Below, in pieces: positions 32,265 to 41,504 of a stretch of DNA of 41,555 nt. The position numbers and the translations under genes are program-made. The DNA comes from UMGS1590 sp036303105 (GTDB taxonomy: Bacteria; Bacillota; Peptococcia; Peptococcales; Peptococcaceae): contig JAXJBF010000110.1 in assembly GCA_036303105.1 (NCBI GenBank), positions 1 through 41,555 on the forward strand, in the 5' to 3' direction. Position 1 is the stretch's first letter. Every line of letters starts with the position of its first letter. The notes beneath the pieces are model-generated. The model did no database searches and was not told the origin of the DNA. It saw only the letters and a list, made by a program, of their open reading frames with translations.

Positions 32265-34565
32265 ATGTTTGTATTACCATTGTATGAAGTGCTTTTGGTG
32301 CCGGGGGTGAATATGTATGTTCGCGGCGAGGAGTTTGAAGAATTTGCGCTTGCACCAGCTGCCATTCATGAAGATGTGGTGCTTTTGGTGGCAAAGGAAC
32401 AAAAGCCGCGTTATGCGTATACGGCCGATGATTTTTATGAAATCGGTGTTGGCGGTTATGTCAGTGCCATTTCTCAAGATGGCTTTGTCACCATCCGTAC
32501 CAATGAACGCTTGCAAATTGATTCTGTAACGGTTGCAGACGATGCAACGTTAAAAGTAGAAACAACACCGCTTTATGATGTGCGTGATGTTGGAGAAGAA
32601 GAGCGCCAAACACGTCTGCGTGCTATTAAGGAAGCTTTGAGCGATTTTGCCAAAGAGCATGACTGGGGCAAACAGGCGATGCCGATGATTGAAAACTTCC
32701 ATACAATAGAAGAAGCCGGTGTTTCCTTATCGCCTTGGTTGGCGGCTGATAATGAGAAGCGCTATGAAGTGCTGACGTATCATAATGAACGTGGACGTAT
32801 GGAAGCCATTGAGCAGCTCATCTATGCGTTCATCGAAGTGGCACGGGCCAGTGCTGAGGCCATGGAGATGCAGCGAGAAGAGTATGAACAGAATATGCGC
32901 GAACAGGCACTGCGCCGGCAGATCGATGTGCTGCAGCAAAAACTGGATGAGATGCATCCAGAAGAAGCCTCCGATTTGGATCGGTTTGCCAAAGCGATTG
33001 AAGAGCTGCCATTGAATGAGCAGGCACGCGCTGAAGCCAACAAAGTGTTGAACCGTTTGGCGCGGGAAAATGGCACTGGTAACGAATATGCCTTGCTGTT
33101 TGATTATATGGAATACCTTCTCTCGCTGCCATGGAAGAAAGAAGAGGCGGATGACATTGATGTGGCAGCAGCAGAAACCATCCTCAATGAAGACCACTAT
33201 GGCCTGAAAAAGGTAAAAAATCGTGTCATTGAACAAATTGCCGTGATGGCGTTGTGTAAGAAACAGGCAGGCTCCATTCTCCTTTTTGTGGGGCCTCCTG
33301 GCACCGGGAAAACTTCGGTTGGCCAAAGCATCGCTCGTGCATTGGGGCGTGAATATGTGCGTGTCAGCCTGGGTGGGGTGCGCGATGAAGCCGACATTCG
33401 CGGGCATCGCCGCACCTACATTGGTGCTATGGCCGGCCGCATCATCGATGGCATTCATAAAGCAGGTGTTTCCAATCCGGTGATGGTGCTTGACGAAGTC
33501 GACAAATTATCGGCTTCTTATAATGGGGACCCTGCCAGCGCGTTGCTTGAAGTGCTTGATCCAGAGCAAAACAGCAACTTTGTGGATCATTATCTGAATG
33601 TGCCGTTTGATCTCTCAGATGTATTCTTTGTCTGCACCGCCAACACCACTGAAACCATTCCGGCACCGCTGCTGAATCGTATGGAGGTCATTCAATTCAA
33701 CGGCTATACCGTTCATGACAAGCTTGCCATCGCCAAGGAACATCTTTTGGCAGCGTCGTATGAACAAAATGGCGTGCCGAAAGATGCGCTGGTCATTCCT
33801 GATGATACCTTGCGCGCTCTTATTGATGATTACACCATGGAATCAGGTGTGCGAGGCTTGCGCAAGCGCATTGATACCCTTTGCCGTCAAGCGGCGGTGA
33901 AACTTGCCAAACAGGAAGAGGCCCCATTTACCGTGCAGCCGGATGACCTACGCAGCTGGCTGGATATGCAGCCAATCCTGCACGATCACATTCTGTCGGA
34001 GAAAAAGCCTGGTGTGGTTACTGGCTTGGCGTGGACGCAGGCTGGCGGCGAGATTCTCTTTATCGAAACCTTGTTTACCAAAGGCAGCGGCAAGCTTCTG
34101 CTTACTGGCAAATTGGGGGATGTGATGAAAGAATCGGCGTATCTTGCTATGAGCTTGGTCAAGTCCATGTTTCCGACAGAATGGGAAGATGTCGAAAAAT
34201 GTGACCTTCATATTCACGTGCCAGAAGGTGCCGTGCCAAAAGATGGTCCATCTGCCGGCATTACACTTACCACAGCCATAGCCTCCCTTGTCACTGGTCG
34301 AGCTGTGGCGCCATATTATGCTATGACTGGTGAAGTGTCTTTGCGTGGCGCCATCACAGCCATTGGCGGTTTGCCGGAAAAACTCATGGCTGCTCAGCGT
34401 GCCGGCATCACCACCGTATTCATTCCAAAAGAAAATGAACGTGATCTTGCCGACATCGATGAAGACATTAAAGCTGGTCTTACCATCGTTCCTGTCGAAG
34501 ATGTGCATGATGTATTGGAACAGGTTGGAATTATAGAGCATGCCGATGTTGCAGAAGAACAATAA
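32265..34565 (+). CDS. lon: ATP-dependent protease Lon (LonA)
   Basis: A 766-residue heat-shock protease that degrades misfolded and regulatory proteins in the cytoplasm. It has an N-terminal substrate-binding LON domain (1-190), a long helical region (195-265), AAA+ module with Walker A GPPGTGKT (343-350) and Walker B VMVLDEVDK, and protease domain with the dyad Ser663 (KDGPSAG) and Lys706 (LPEKLMAA). The 43-residue spacing of the dyad is the same as in E. coli Lon. AGGAG lies nine bases before ATG 32265. It is monocistronic and followed by a strong terminator. A CIRCE-like element just upstream fits heat induction. Confidence 0.97.
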   Translation: MFVLPLYEVLLVPGVNMYVRGEEFEEFALAPAAIHEDVVLLVAKEQKPRYAYTADDFYEIGVGGYVSAISQDGFVTIRTNERLQIDSVTVADDATLKVETTPLYDVRDVGEEERQTRLRAIKEALSDFAKEHDWGKQAMPMIENFHTIEEAGVSLSPWLAADNEKRYEVLTYHNERGRMEAIEQLIYAFIEVARASAEAMEMQREEYEQNMREQALRRQIDVLQQKLDEMHPEEASDLDRFAKAIEELPLNEQARAEANKVLNRLARENGTGNEYALLFDYMEYLLSLPWKKEEADDIDVAAAETILNEDHYGLKKVKNRVIEQIAVMALCKKQAGSILLFVGPPGTGKTSVGQSIARALGREYVRVSLGGVRDEADIRGHRRTYIGAMAGRIIDGIHKAGVSNPVMVLDEVDKLSASYNGDPASALLEVLDPEQNSNFVDHYLNVPFDLSDVFFVCTANTTETIPAPLLNRMEVIQFNGYTVHDKLAIAKEHLLAASYEQNGVPKDALVIPDDTLRALIDDYTMESGVRGLRKRIDTLCRQAAVKLAKQEEAPFTVQPDDLRSWLDMQPILHDHILSEKKPGVVTGLAWTQAGGEILFIETLFTKGSGKLLLTGKLGDVMKESAYLAMSLVKSMFPTEWEDVEKCDLHIHVPEGAVPKDGPSAGITLTTAIASLVTGRAVAPYYAMTGEVSLRGAITAIGGLPEKLMAAQRAGITTVFIPKENERDLADIDEDIKAGLTIVPVEDVHDVLEQVGIIEHADVAEEQ

Positions 34566-34570
34566 AATAA

Positions 34571-34603
34571 AAAAATCCGTGTTCATAGGAACACGGATTT
34601 TTT
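34571..34603. terminator. Bidirectional terminator between lon and the ferredoxin operon
   Basis: Arms AAAAATCCGTGTTC (34571-34584) and GAACACGGATTTTTT (34589-34603), four-base loop ATAG; A/T runs on both sides. Confidence 0.93.
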
Positions 34604-34614
34604 ATGCAATTGAA

Positions 34615-34806
34615 TTACTCTTCGTCCCAATGAATGCATTTCATTGGGCACATATTCATGGCTTCTTTGACATCAGCCATGTTGGCATCGGTTGCTTCTG
34701 CAATGGCTTCAGCAGTGCCGCGATCGTTCATGACAAAAACGTCTGGGCAGAGGGCTTCGCAGCTGCCGCAGCCAACACAAGCACCTTCATCAACTACAAC
34801 GTACAT
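34615..34806 (-). CDS. Single-cluster [4Fe-4S] ferredoxin
   Basis: A 63-residue electron carrier. Cluster ligands are Cys10, Cys13, Cys16 in CVGCGSCEALCP and Cys53 in MCP, the pattern of Thermotoga/Pyrococcus-type monocluster ferredoxins; LCPDVFVMND after the motif is also typical. Cys20 is kept, but its usual disulfide partner is missing, and an extra Cys57 is present. ATG 34806 follows AAGGAG; longer in-frame starts would put a basic non-family extension on it. It follows the DUF523 gene by 25 bp and ends near the convergent terminator. Confidence 0.92.
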   Translation of the reverse strand: MYVVVDEGACVGCGSCEALCPDVFVMNDRGTAEAIAEATDANMADVKEAMNMCPMKCIHWDEE

Positions 34807-34831
34807 GGGCAATTCTCCTTTTCTAGACCGT

Positions 34832-35305
34832 TTATTCTTTGATAGATGTGTCGTCAAAATTTTCGTCGGAAAATACTTGGACACCAGCATCCATGAGCGC
34901 TTTGGCCGCGCAGCCTGGTCGTTGGATCAGGGTATGGGTAAAGGTGCCATCATAGGAATTTTCCGGACCGCAGGCAGGGCTGCGGCTTTTAAGAATGGCG
35001 TAACGGATGTGAAAATCGCGGCAGAGGGTGACAGCTTGTTCAGCGCCGGCTTTGTAGGCTGCACTGACATCTTCTCCATCGGCGTTGACCACGCGTCCGT
35101 CAGATTGGATTTCTGCTGGAATGCGCGGTGTGTTCAATCCACCGTAGGTTTCCGGGCAGAAAGGAATGAAAGAAAACTGGCGATTGTATGAAAGTATGCG
35201 TTCGTTGGGTTTTGACTCACCATCATAGCGACAGGCCACGCCCAACAGACAAGCACTTACCAATACCATGATGGGTTTTTTCTTAGTTTGCTTGTCGCTG
35301 TTCAT
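34832..35305 (-). CDS. DUF523 family protein
   Basis: A 157-residue protein of the DUF523 family with unknown function. The hallmark cysteine motifs are visible: VSACLLGVACRYDG (15-28), FCPE (about 49-52) and KSRSPACG near 106-113, likely a metal or cluster site (inference). AAGGAGG lies about ten bases before ATG 35305; an internal ATG at 35269 is possible because the family often starts near VLVSACLLG. It overlaps the upstream gene by 23 bases and precedes a ferredoxin, suggesting a redox-linked operon of three genes. Confidence 0.88.
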   Translation of the reverse strand: MNSDKQTKKKPIMVLVSACLLGVACRYDGESKPNERILSYNRQFSFIPFCPETYGGLNTPRIPAEIQSDGRVVNADGEDVSAAYKAGAEQAVTLCRDFHIRYAILKSRSPACGPENSYDGTFTHTLIQRPGCAAKALMDAGVQVFSDENFDDTSIKE

Positions 35306-35639
35306 GAGGCCGTTTCCTCCTTCCAGTGTAGTTTGGTCGAATGCGCAACAGGCTTAAAGTTGGCAGTCCTGCTTCGTTTTCGCACACCTCCGCAACATCG
35401 ACCCAGAGCCCGCTTTCAAGCGCGCTGGTTGCCTTGACCAGCCAGCGATTGTTTTCTTCGTCGCGGTCAAGACGGTAGGTGTTGGGTTCGTTGAACGGTG
35501 CATTTAAAGCATAATCGACCAGGATGTTGGCAAGCATGGTGCGCCAAGGTTCTGCTTGAACCACAAGCTGGGTCATGCAGCCGCAAGGTGAGCGGCGTGT
35601 GGCGCCAAGTGCTTTGCCGTGTTCACTGTAGATGATCAT
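35283..35639 (-). CDS. Hypothetical protein (118 aa) in the DUF523-ferredoxin operon
   Basis: Not recognised. It has a soluble, mixed alpha/beta look with an N-terminal CGC motif (SPCGCM) and two tryptophans (EPWRTM, NRWLVK). The C-terminal end is basic (YTGRRKRPHEQRQ), overlapping the DUF523 start. Start ATG 35639 or 35642 follows AAAGGACGG. Overlap with the next gene implies coupled translation, so it probably functions with DUF523 and ferredoxin. No function can be assigned. Confidence 0.65.
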   Translation of the reverse strand: MIIYSEHGKALGATRRSPCGCMTQLVVQAEPWRTMLANILVDYALNAPFNEPNTYRLDRDEENNRWLVKATSALESGLWVDVAEVCENEAGLPTLSLLRIRPNYTGRRKRPHEQRQAN

Positions 35640-35642
35640 CAT

Positions 35643-36168
35643 GATCCGTCCTTTGGTTTCATTGACAGGTCGTACTGTCTTTCTATAGTATACCTTGCTT
35701 GAATGTGTTTATACAAGAAAAACAAAGGAATTTCATATGGTTTTAACATGTATTCTATAGGGTTCTAATAGGGATATTGAAGAAATATATAAAATAGTAT
35801 GAATAATTAGTTTGAGATTAATTGATTATATAAATAACCAACACTTAAATACAAGAAGAAAATGTTATGAAACATATATTCGTATACTTTCTAAAAGAAT
35901 AAAAAAATATTAAATTTAACACTTGAATCATTAGATTATTACAGCATTTTCTTGCAATGCAATAAAAAATGAAAAAATATGCTTGAATAAAAGGCTGGAA
36001 AACTATTGAAATTTTGATTATAATTCACCCAACTTACAGTAACAGGTAGCGGTAAAATACGCAGTAGATTTTTGACGCTGATATGTAAGGAAATGATTTT
36101 TCTGCTGCAGAAAGGACGACCCAATTATAGAAAAACACTAATCTTTTTTCAGTAAAGGAGAGAATATT
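35643..36168. other. Long AT-rich intergenic region before the first tandem permease
   Basis: No convincing gene. It holds the minus-strand promoter of the DUF523 operon and an unusually long upstream region of the permease at 36169. I looked for T-box, glycine riboswitch and other known leaders and saw none. A run of AAAGGAGAGAA before the start is shared with the second permease at 38296. Confidence 0.5.
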
Positions 36169-37593
36169 ATGTCTGAGCAAGAAGTACAATTTGAGAAAAA
36201 GTTAAGTCCTTTAGGCGTATGGGGGCTGGCACTTGGCGCAATGATCGGCTGGGGCTGCTTCGTTATGCCGGGCGATCAGCTTTTACCAGATGCAGGGCCA
36301 ATCGGTGCTACCATCGGTCTGATTCTCGGGGCTGCGATGATCGTTATTATCAGTTTTAGTTATAGTTATCTCATCAGCAAATACCCTGTCGCCGGCGGTG
36401 AATTCGTTTACGCCGATACTGCTTTTGGTAAGACGCATGCCTTCCTTTGCGGGTGGTTTATTTCCATCGCATATTGGGCCTTGATTCCAATGAATGGGAC
36501 GGCTGTTGGTTTGGTTGCCCGTTACCTGATTCCTGGGCCACTGCAAAAATGGCCACTTTATGAAGTTGCTGGCTGGACGGTATATGCCGGTGAATTGATC
36601 GTTGCTGTTGCAGCCATCGTCATCGTTGGTTTGGTCAACATGCGCGGTGTTGAAGCAGCTGGCTGGTTCCAGACTGCTGTTGCTGTTGGTCTTGTTGGCG
36701 CTATGCTGATCATTGCTGCAGCTATTTTGATCGGTGGTGTTGATTGGTCCAATCTGAAACCATACTTTGCATCTGACAAATCTGCTATCGCTTCTATTTT
36801 TGCTGTTGCTTCCTTGGCACCATGGGCTTATGTTGGTTTTGACTGTATCCCACAGGCTTCGGAAGAATATTCGTTCTCGAATAAGAAAACAAAAGCACTT
36901 TTGATTTCTTCCATCTCTGTTGCTGCACTCATGTACATGATTGCAAACATCGCTACTGCAGTTGTAGCACCATGGGAAACCTTTATTGCAGAAAACAGCA
37001 ACTGGCCAACTGGGGCTGCAATCGAACAGCTCATCGGTACCATTGGTTTGATCCTTTTGGCTATTGCTATGCTTTGCGGGATCATTTCTGGTTTGAATGC
37101 ATTCTACCTGGCTGGCAGCCGTCTGCTCTACTCCATGGCAGTTGCAGAAGCAATTCCATCTGCATTCGGCAAATTGGATCCAGTTCACAAGGTACCACGT
37201 TTCGGTATCGTATTTATGATGGTCTTGGCTGCAATTGCACCATTCTTTGGTCGTCAGGTACTCAGCTGGCTCGTTGATATGACCGCTGTTGGTGCAGATA
37301 TGGGCTTTACCTACACAACGGCATCCGCATTCGTGCTTGCACGTCGTGCAGGTGACAAAAAGCAGGCTGTGATTTCCTTCATCGGTCTCTGCTTCGCGAT
37401 CTTCTTCATCTGCCTGCTCATCTTGCCATTCTCCCCAGGCTTCCTTAGCGTTCAAGCTTGGATTTGCCTCATCATTTGGCTCGTACTTGGCGGTATCTTC
37501 TTTGCCGTTAAGCATAAAACCTACTACAGCTCCACTGCTCTGCAGGAAAAAGTTGCTGTGATCGTTGCTGAAAACGAAAAGAACAACGACTAA
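36169..37593 (+). CDS. APC-family amino acid permease (tandem copy 1)
   Basis: A 474-residue amino-acid transporter with about 12 helices. Helix 1 carries LGAMIGWGCFVMPGDQ; helix 6 has YVGFDCIPQASEEYSF; the tail ends with KTYYSSTALQEKV and a short charged end. AAAGGAGAG precedes ATG 36169. It is closely related over its full length to the permease at 38296 and more distantly to that at 27151. A strong terminator follows, so the two copies are transcribed separately. Neighbouring glutamate dehydrogenase suggests amino-acid fermentation; the substrate is not defined. Confidence 0.9.
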   Translation: MSEQEVQFEKKLSPLGVWGLALGAMIGWGCFVMPGDQLLPDAGPIGATIGLILGAAMIVIISFSYSYLISKYPVAGGEFVYADTAFGKTHAFLCGWFISIAYWALIPMNGTAVGLVARYLIPGPLQKWPLYEVAGWTVYAGELIVAVAAIVIVGLVNMRGVEAAGWFQTAVAVGLVGAMLIIAAAILIGGVDWSNLKPYFASDKSAIASIFAVASLAPWAYVGFDCIPQASEEYSFSNKKTKALLISSISVAALMYMIANIATAVVAPWETFIAENSNWPTGAAIEQLIGTIGLILLAIAMLCGIISGLNAFYLAGSRLLYSMAVAEAIPSAFGKLDPVHKVPRFGIVFMMVLAAIAPFFGRQVLSWLVDMTAVGADMGFTYTTASAFVLARRAGDKKQAVISFIGLCFAIFFICLLILPFSPGFLSVQAWICLIIWLVLGGIFFAVKHKTYYSSTALQEKVAVIVAENEKNND

Positions 37594-37632
37594 TTATTTT
37601 GGAATGAACGGTTTTATCCCGTATTTCTCCTC

Positions 37633-37668
37633 AAAAACCACGCTGTTGATATGGCAGCGTGGTTTTTT
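37633..37668 (+). terminator. Terminator after permease copy 1
   Basis: Arms AAAAACCACGCTG (37633-37645) and CAGCGTGGTTTTT (37655-37667), with a 9-base loop and T-run. Confidence 0.92.
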
Positions 37669-38295
37669 ATGTTTATCGTAGTTTTGCAAGGAGATTTTCG
37701 ATCTATCCTATAAAAGGACGGAAAAACAAAAATTACTCGTAAACGTAAAGCAATAACGATTACACAAAAAATAAAGTGCATATTTATACGCTGATCATCG
37801 TTTTAAAGAGCAGCTGGCAATGTGCTTTTGATTGTTGGAAGACTGTATTTTAAGAGGATTCATCTTAGAAAAAAATGACGCCTATAGGAGTGAAATAAAC
37901 GGAATATTTTTATTTCACCGACACCTTAATTTATTTGATTGATGGAATAAATGAACAATCATACGCGATAAAAATAAAACTTATCGATTCTTTTGCTAAA
38001 AACCCGCCTATAAAGCATATTTAGAACGAAAAAATGTCGGAAAACGACTAAAATTACAGGAATCTCTTGCAACATTCAACGATTCTGCAAAAGCTTATGT
38101 AAGAAACCCCTACAATAAGTCTTGCAATTTCGTTATAATGCAATCAACTCTCTGGGAAAGTTTGCAACATGGCACTTGTTTCTATAGAACGTCATGTGTC
38201 CGCGTAAGAGAGATTATCAGAAAGTGTAATCAGATCCTAAAGAGAAAGAAGGAAAGACAACTCGTTTTTTTTAAAGAGTAAAGGAGAGAACCATT
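37669..38295. other. Long gene-free region between tandem permeases
   Basis: About 630 bp, AT-rich, without a credible ORF. A TATAAT (38134-38139) about 155 bp before the start codon is a possible -10 without a good -35. A small hairpin GTCG/CGAC lies near 38035-38047. One minus-strand TACGTTTACG near 37738-37747 matches the LytTR half-site consensus, but no second repeat is at the right distance. No known riboswitch is recognised. Confidence 0.45.
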
Positions 38296-39735
38296 ATGGC
38301 TCAACAGGAAACACAACATCTTGAGAAAGGCTTGAGTGCCATGGGCGTTTGGGCGCTGGCATTAGGGGCAATGATTGGCTGGGGCTGCTTTGTTATGCCT
38401 GGCAATACCCTTCTACCAGACGCTGGCCCGATAGGGGCGTCGCTTGGGCTCATACTTGGGGCTGCAATGATCATCATCATCAGCTTCAGTTATAGCTATC
38501 TCATCAGTAAATATCCGGTCGCTGGCGGCGAATTCGTCTATGCCGACACTGTTTTCGGAAAAACGCATGCTTTCATCTGCGGTTGGTTCCTTGCCCTCGC
38601 TTACTGGGCGCTCATTCCAATGAACGGGACGGCTGTTGGTCTAGTAGCACGATATATTTTTCCAGGCCCGCTGCAGCAGTTTCCGCTTTATGACATCGCA
38701 GGATGGACCGTTTACGGCGGTGAATTGATCATCGATATTGCAGCCATCGTTATCGTCGGCCTGATTAATATGCGCGGCGTCGAAGCAGCCAGCTGGTTTG
38801 GTACTGCTGTAACGGTAGGGCTTTGCGGCTGCATGCTCATCATCGCGGCAGCCATCCTCATGGGTGGTGTAGACTGGAGCAACCTCCAGCCATACTTTGC
38901 GCCGGATAAAACGGCATTGGCGTCCATTTTTGCTGTCGCAGCACTTGCACCATGGGCATATGTTGGTTTTGGCTGCATTCCGCAGGCATCTGAAGAATTG
39001 GCCTTTTCTAATAAGAAAACAGCTGCCTTACTTGTATCGTCCATTTCAGTATCGGCGCTGATGTACATGGTTATGAATATCGCCACCGCTGTTGTAGCGC
39101 CTTGGGAACAATTTATCGTGGACAATAGCAACTGGGCCACGGGCGCTGCCATTCAATCGTTGATCGGTACTGTTGGCTTAATCCTTCTGGCCATTGCTAT
39201 GCTTTGCGGGATCGTTTCCGGTCTCAATGCCTTCTACCTTTCAGGTAGTCGTCTGCTCTACTCAATGGCCATTGCTGAAGCATTGCCAAGTGGCTTCAAA
39301 AAATTGGATGATAAATACCATGTGCCACGCCTCGGTATCATCTTCATGATGATCCTTGCTGTTATTGCACCATTCTTCGGCCGTGAAGTGCTCGGTTGGC
39401 TTGTTGACATGAGTTCGATCGGTGCAGACTTAGGGTTCCTGTATGCGACCGCTGCAGCATTTGTGACAGCTCGTCGTGAAGGAAATATTAAACAAATGTT
39501 GATCAGTGGCACTGGGGTGTGCTTTGCCGTCATCTTTATCCTTCTGCTCATCTTGCCGTTCTCACCAGGCTTCCTATCACCACACGCATGGGGATTTTTG
39601 GCGGTATGGGTGATCATTGGCGTTATTTTCTTCATTATTAAGCGCAAAGATTATTACAGTTCTACAGCGCTTCAGGAAAAAGTAGCCACCATTGCCCAAG
39701 AAGTAGAAGGCATCGCTGTTCCACATCACGAATAA
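38296..39735 (+). CDS. APC-family amino acid permease (tandem copy 2)
   Basis: A 479-residue paralogue of the permease at 36169, collinear from the N-terminal motif LGAMIGWGCFVMPGNT through YVGFGCIPQASEEL to KDYYSSTALQEKV. A notable difference is Gly for Asp in helix 6 (GFGCIPQ against GFDCIPQ), near the substrate site of APC transporters, which may change specificity (inference). AAAGGAGAG precedes ATG 38296, as in copy 1. Own terminator downstream, then glutamate dehydrogenase with its own promoter. Confidence 0.9.
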   Translation: MAQQETQHLEKGLSAMGVWALALGAMIGWGCFVMPGNTLLPDAGPIGASLGLILGAAMIIIISFSYSYLISKYPVAGGEFVYADTVFGKTHAFICGWFLALAYWALIPMNGTAVGLVARYIFPGPLQQFPLYDIAGWTVYGGELIIDIAAIVIVGLINMRGVEAASWFGTAVTVGLCGCMLIIAAAILMGGVDWSNLQPYFAPDKTALASIFAVAALAPWAYVGFGCIPQASEELAFSNKKTAALLVSSISVSALMYMVMNIATAVVAPWEQFIVDNSNWATGAAIQSLIGTVGLILLAIAMLCGIVSGLNAFYLSGSRLLYSMAIAEALPSGFKKLDDKYHVPRLGIIFMMILAVIAPFFGREVLGWLVDMSSIGADLGFLYATAAAFVTARREGNIKQMLISGTGVCFAVIFILLLILPFSPGFLSPHAWGFLAVWVIIGVIFFIIKRKDYYSSTALQEKVATIAQEVEGIAVPHHE

Positions 39736-39751
39736 TTCTTGTATCGTATCT

Positions 39752-39791
39752 AAAAGCCTTCCTATGATTTTCATCATAGGAAGGCTTTTTT
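39752..39791 (+). terminator. Terminator after permease copy 2
   Basis: Perfect 17-bp arms AAAAGCCTTCCTATGAT (39752-39768) and ATCATAGGAAGGCTTTT (39773-39789), with a 4-base loop and T-run. Confidence 0.94.
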
Positions 39792-39895
39792 ATTACAAAA
39801 ATCAATGATATGATTAAAAAAACTACTAATTGTTGCAATAAATAATTGTAACTCGTTAGACCTCGCATCTTTTTATCAGAAAATAAAGATACCTT

Positions 39896-39924
39896 TTGAC
39901 AATGCCATCTTGTGAACCTATAAT
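39896..39924 (+). promoter_or_regulatory. Consensus promoter of glutamate dehydrogenase
   Basis: Perfect -35 TTGACA (39896-39901), 17-bp spacer, perfect -10 TATAAT (39919-39924), about 70 bp before the start codon. High constitutive expression is expected. Confidence 0.9.
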
Positions 39925-39992
39925 GGAAGTAGAGTGAATGGAAAGTTCATTCAGAATTATTCCGTAATTTATTTTTGGGAGGAATGCAAAAA

Positions 39993-41339
39993 ATGAACGC
40001 TTATATGGAACGCGTATTGGAAAACGTTAAAAAACGTAATGCCAATGAACCAGAATTTTTGCAGGCAGTAGAAGAAGTTTTCAAATCCATCGAAGGTGTT
40101 GTTGAACAACATCCTGAATATGAAGCAACCAACCTTCTTGGTCGCTTGACCGAACCTGAACGCCAGATCAGCTTCCGTGTTACCTGGGTAGACGACAACG
40201 GTGAAGTTCATGTAAACCGTGGTTATCGTGTACAGTTCAACGGTGCTATCGGGCCTTACAAAGGCGGCCTTCGTTTCCACCCATCCGTATACATCGGTAT
40301 CATCAAATTCCTGGGCTTCGAACAGATCTTCAAAAATGCTCTGACCGGTCTGCCAATCGGCGGCGGCAAGGGTGGTTCTGACTTCGACCCACGTGGCAAG
40401 AGCGACAACGAAATCATGCGTTTCTGCCAGGCATTCATGACCGAACTCTATCGTCACATTGGTCCAGACGTCGACGTTCCTGCTGGTGACATCGGTGTTG
40501 GCGGCCGTGAAATCGGTTTCCTCTATGGCCAGTATCGTCGCATCCGTGGCGCATTCGAAAACGGCGTTCTGACTGGTAAGGGCATGAGCTACGGCGGTTC
40601 CCTGATCCGTCCAGAAGCTACCGGTTTTGGCGCTGTATACTTCGCAGATGCAGTTATGAAACATTGCGGTGACACCCTCGAAGGCAAGACCGTTTCCGTA
40701 TCCGGTTTCGGTAACGTTGCATGGGGCGTTTGCACCAAGATGACCGAAGCAGGTGCTAAGGTTGTTACCCTGTCTGGTCCAGACGGTTACATCTATGATG
40801 AAGATGGTATCAACACCGAAGAAAAGATTTCTTACCTGCTCGAAATGCGTGCTTCCGGCCGTGACAAAGTTCAGGATTATGCTGATAAGTTTGGCGTACC
40901 ATTCTATCCAGGTGAAAAACCATGGGGCGTTAAGGTTGACATTGCAATGCCATCCGCTACTCAGAACGACGTTGACATGGAACAGGCTAAGAAGATCGTT
41001 GCTAACGGCGTTAAGTACTACATCGAAGTTGCTAACATGCCTACTACCAACGATGCAATGGATTACATCCAGAGCCAGGGCATCATCATGGCTCCTTCCA
41101 AAGCCGTTAACGCTGGTGGCGTAGGTGTATCCGCACTCGAAATGAGCCAGAACAGCGAACGTCTCTTCTGGACCGAAGAAGAAGTAGACAACAAGCTCCG
41201 TGGCATCATGAAGACCATCCATGACAACGCAGCTGCAGCAGCTGAAGAATATGGCTTTGGTTACAACCTCGTTGCTGGTGCTAACATCGCTGGCTTCCAG
41301 AAGGTTGCTACTGCAATGATGGAACAGGGCATTTTCTAA
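39993..41339 (+). CDS. gdhA: Glutamate dehydrogenase (hexameric, GdhA type)
   Basis: A 448-residue enzyme (447 in E. coli) interconverting glutamate and 2-oxoglutarate plus ammonia with NAD(P). Substrate and catalytic residues align with E. coli at minus two: Lys90 in GPYKGGLRFHPSV, Lys114, Lys126 in GGGKGGSDFDP and Asp166 in PAGDIGVG. The nucleotide fold begins at SVSGFGNVAWG. Start ATG 39993 has GGGAGG upstream. Codon choice is strongly biased and the promoter is perfect, pointing to a very abundant protein. In fermentation it would regenerate 2-oxoglutarate for the transaminases at 22.9-26.4 kb (inference). Cofactor preference not determined. Confidence 0.97.
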   Translation: MNAYMERVLENVKKRNANEPEFLQAVEEVFKSIEGVVEQHPEYEATNLLGRLTEPERQISFRVTWVDDNGEVHVNRGYRVQFNGAIGPYKGGLRFHPSVYIGIIKFLGFEQIFKNALTGLPIGGGKGGSDFDPRGKSDNEIMRFCQAFMTELYRHIGPDVDVPAGDIGVGGREIGFLYGQYRRIRGAFENGVLTGKGMSYGGSLIRPEATGFGAVYFADAVMKHCGDTLEGKTVSVSGFGNVAWGVCTKMTEAGAKVVTLSGPDGYIYDEDGINTEEKISYLLEMRASGRDKVQDYADKFGVPFYPGEKPWGVKVDIAMPSATQNDVDMEQAKKIVANGVKYYIEVANMPTTNDAMDYIQSQGIIMAPSKAVNAGGVGVSALEMSQNSERLFWTEEEVDNKLRGIMKTIHDNAAAAAEEYGFGYNLVAGANIAGFQKVATAMMEQGIF

Positions 41340-41359
41340 TCACGCGATTCCAAACACTC

Positions 41360-41390
41360 AAAAGCAGAGGCGTATGCCTCTGCTTTTTTT
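41360..41390 (+). terminator. Terminator after glutamate dehydrogenase
   Basis: AAAAGCAGAGGC (41360-41371), loop GTAT, GCCTCTGCTTTT (41376-41387) and T-run. Confidence 0.93.
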
Positions 41391-41475
41391 CATGCCATTT
41401 TAAGCCTATATAATGAAAGAAAAAATTAAAGCTGCAACATAGAATAAAAAAAGCAAAAAAAGAGGGAAAAAGGGG

Positions 41476-41504
41476 TTGACGAAAAGGAGAAGTGCGCGTA
41501 TAAT
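41476..41504 (+). promoter_or_regulatory. Strong promoter reading off the right edge, possibly for an rRNA operon
   Basis: TTGACG (41476-41481), 17 bp, TATAAT (41499-41504), preceded by A-rich tracts like an UP element. The transcript start is GC-rich, and GCTCTCCGAAA near the edge resembles an rRNA leader boxA. The gene itself is outside the window; the rRNA assignment is tentative. Confidence 0.6.

Noticed and set aside
31829..32310. Two short plus-strand frames upstream of lon
   Set aside because: They overlap each other and the CIRCE-like element, lack ribosome binding sites and have AT-driven composition.
37738..37763. LytTR half-site TACGTTTACG on the minus strand
   Set aside because: The only neighbouring similar sequence is 13 bases away rather than about 21, and no minus-strand gene follows.
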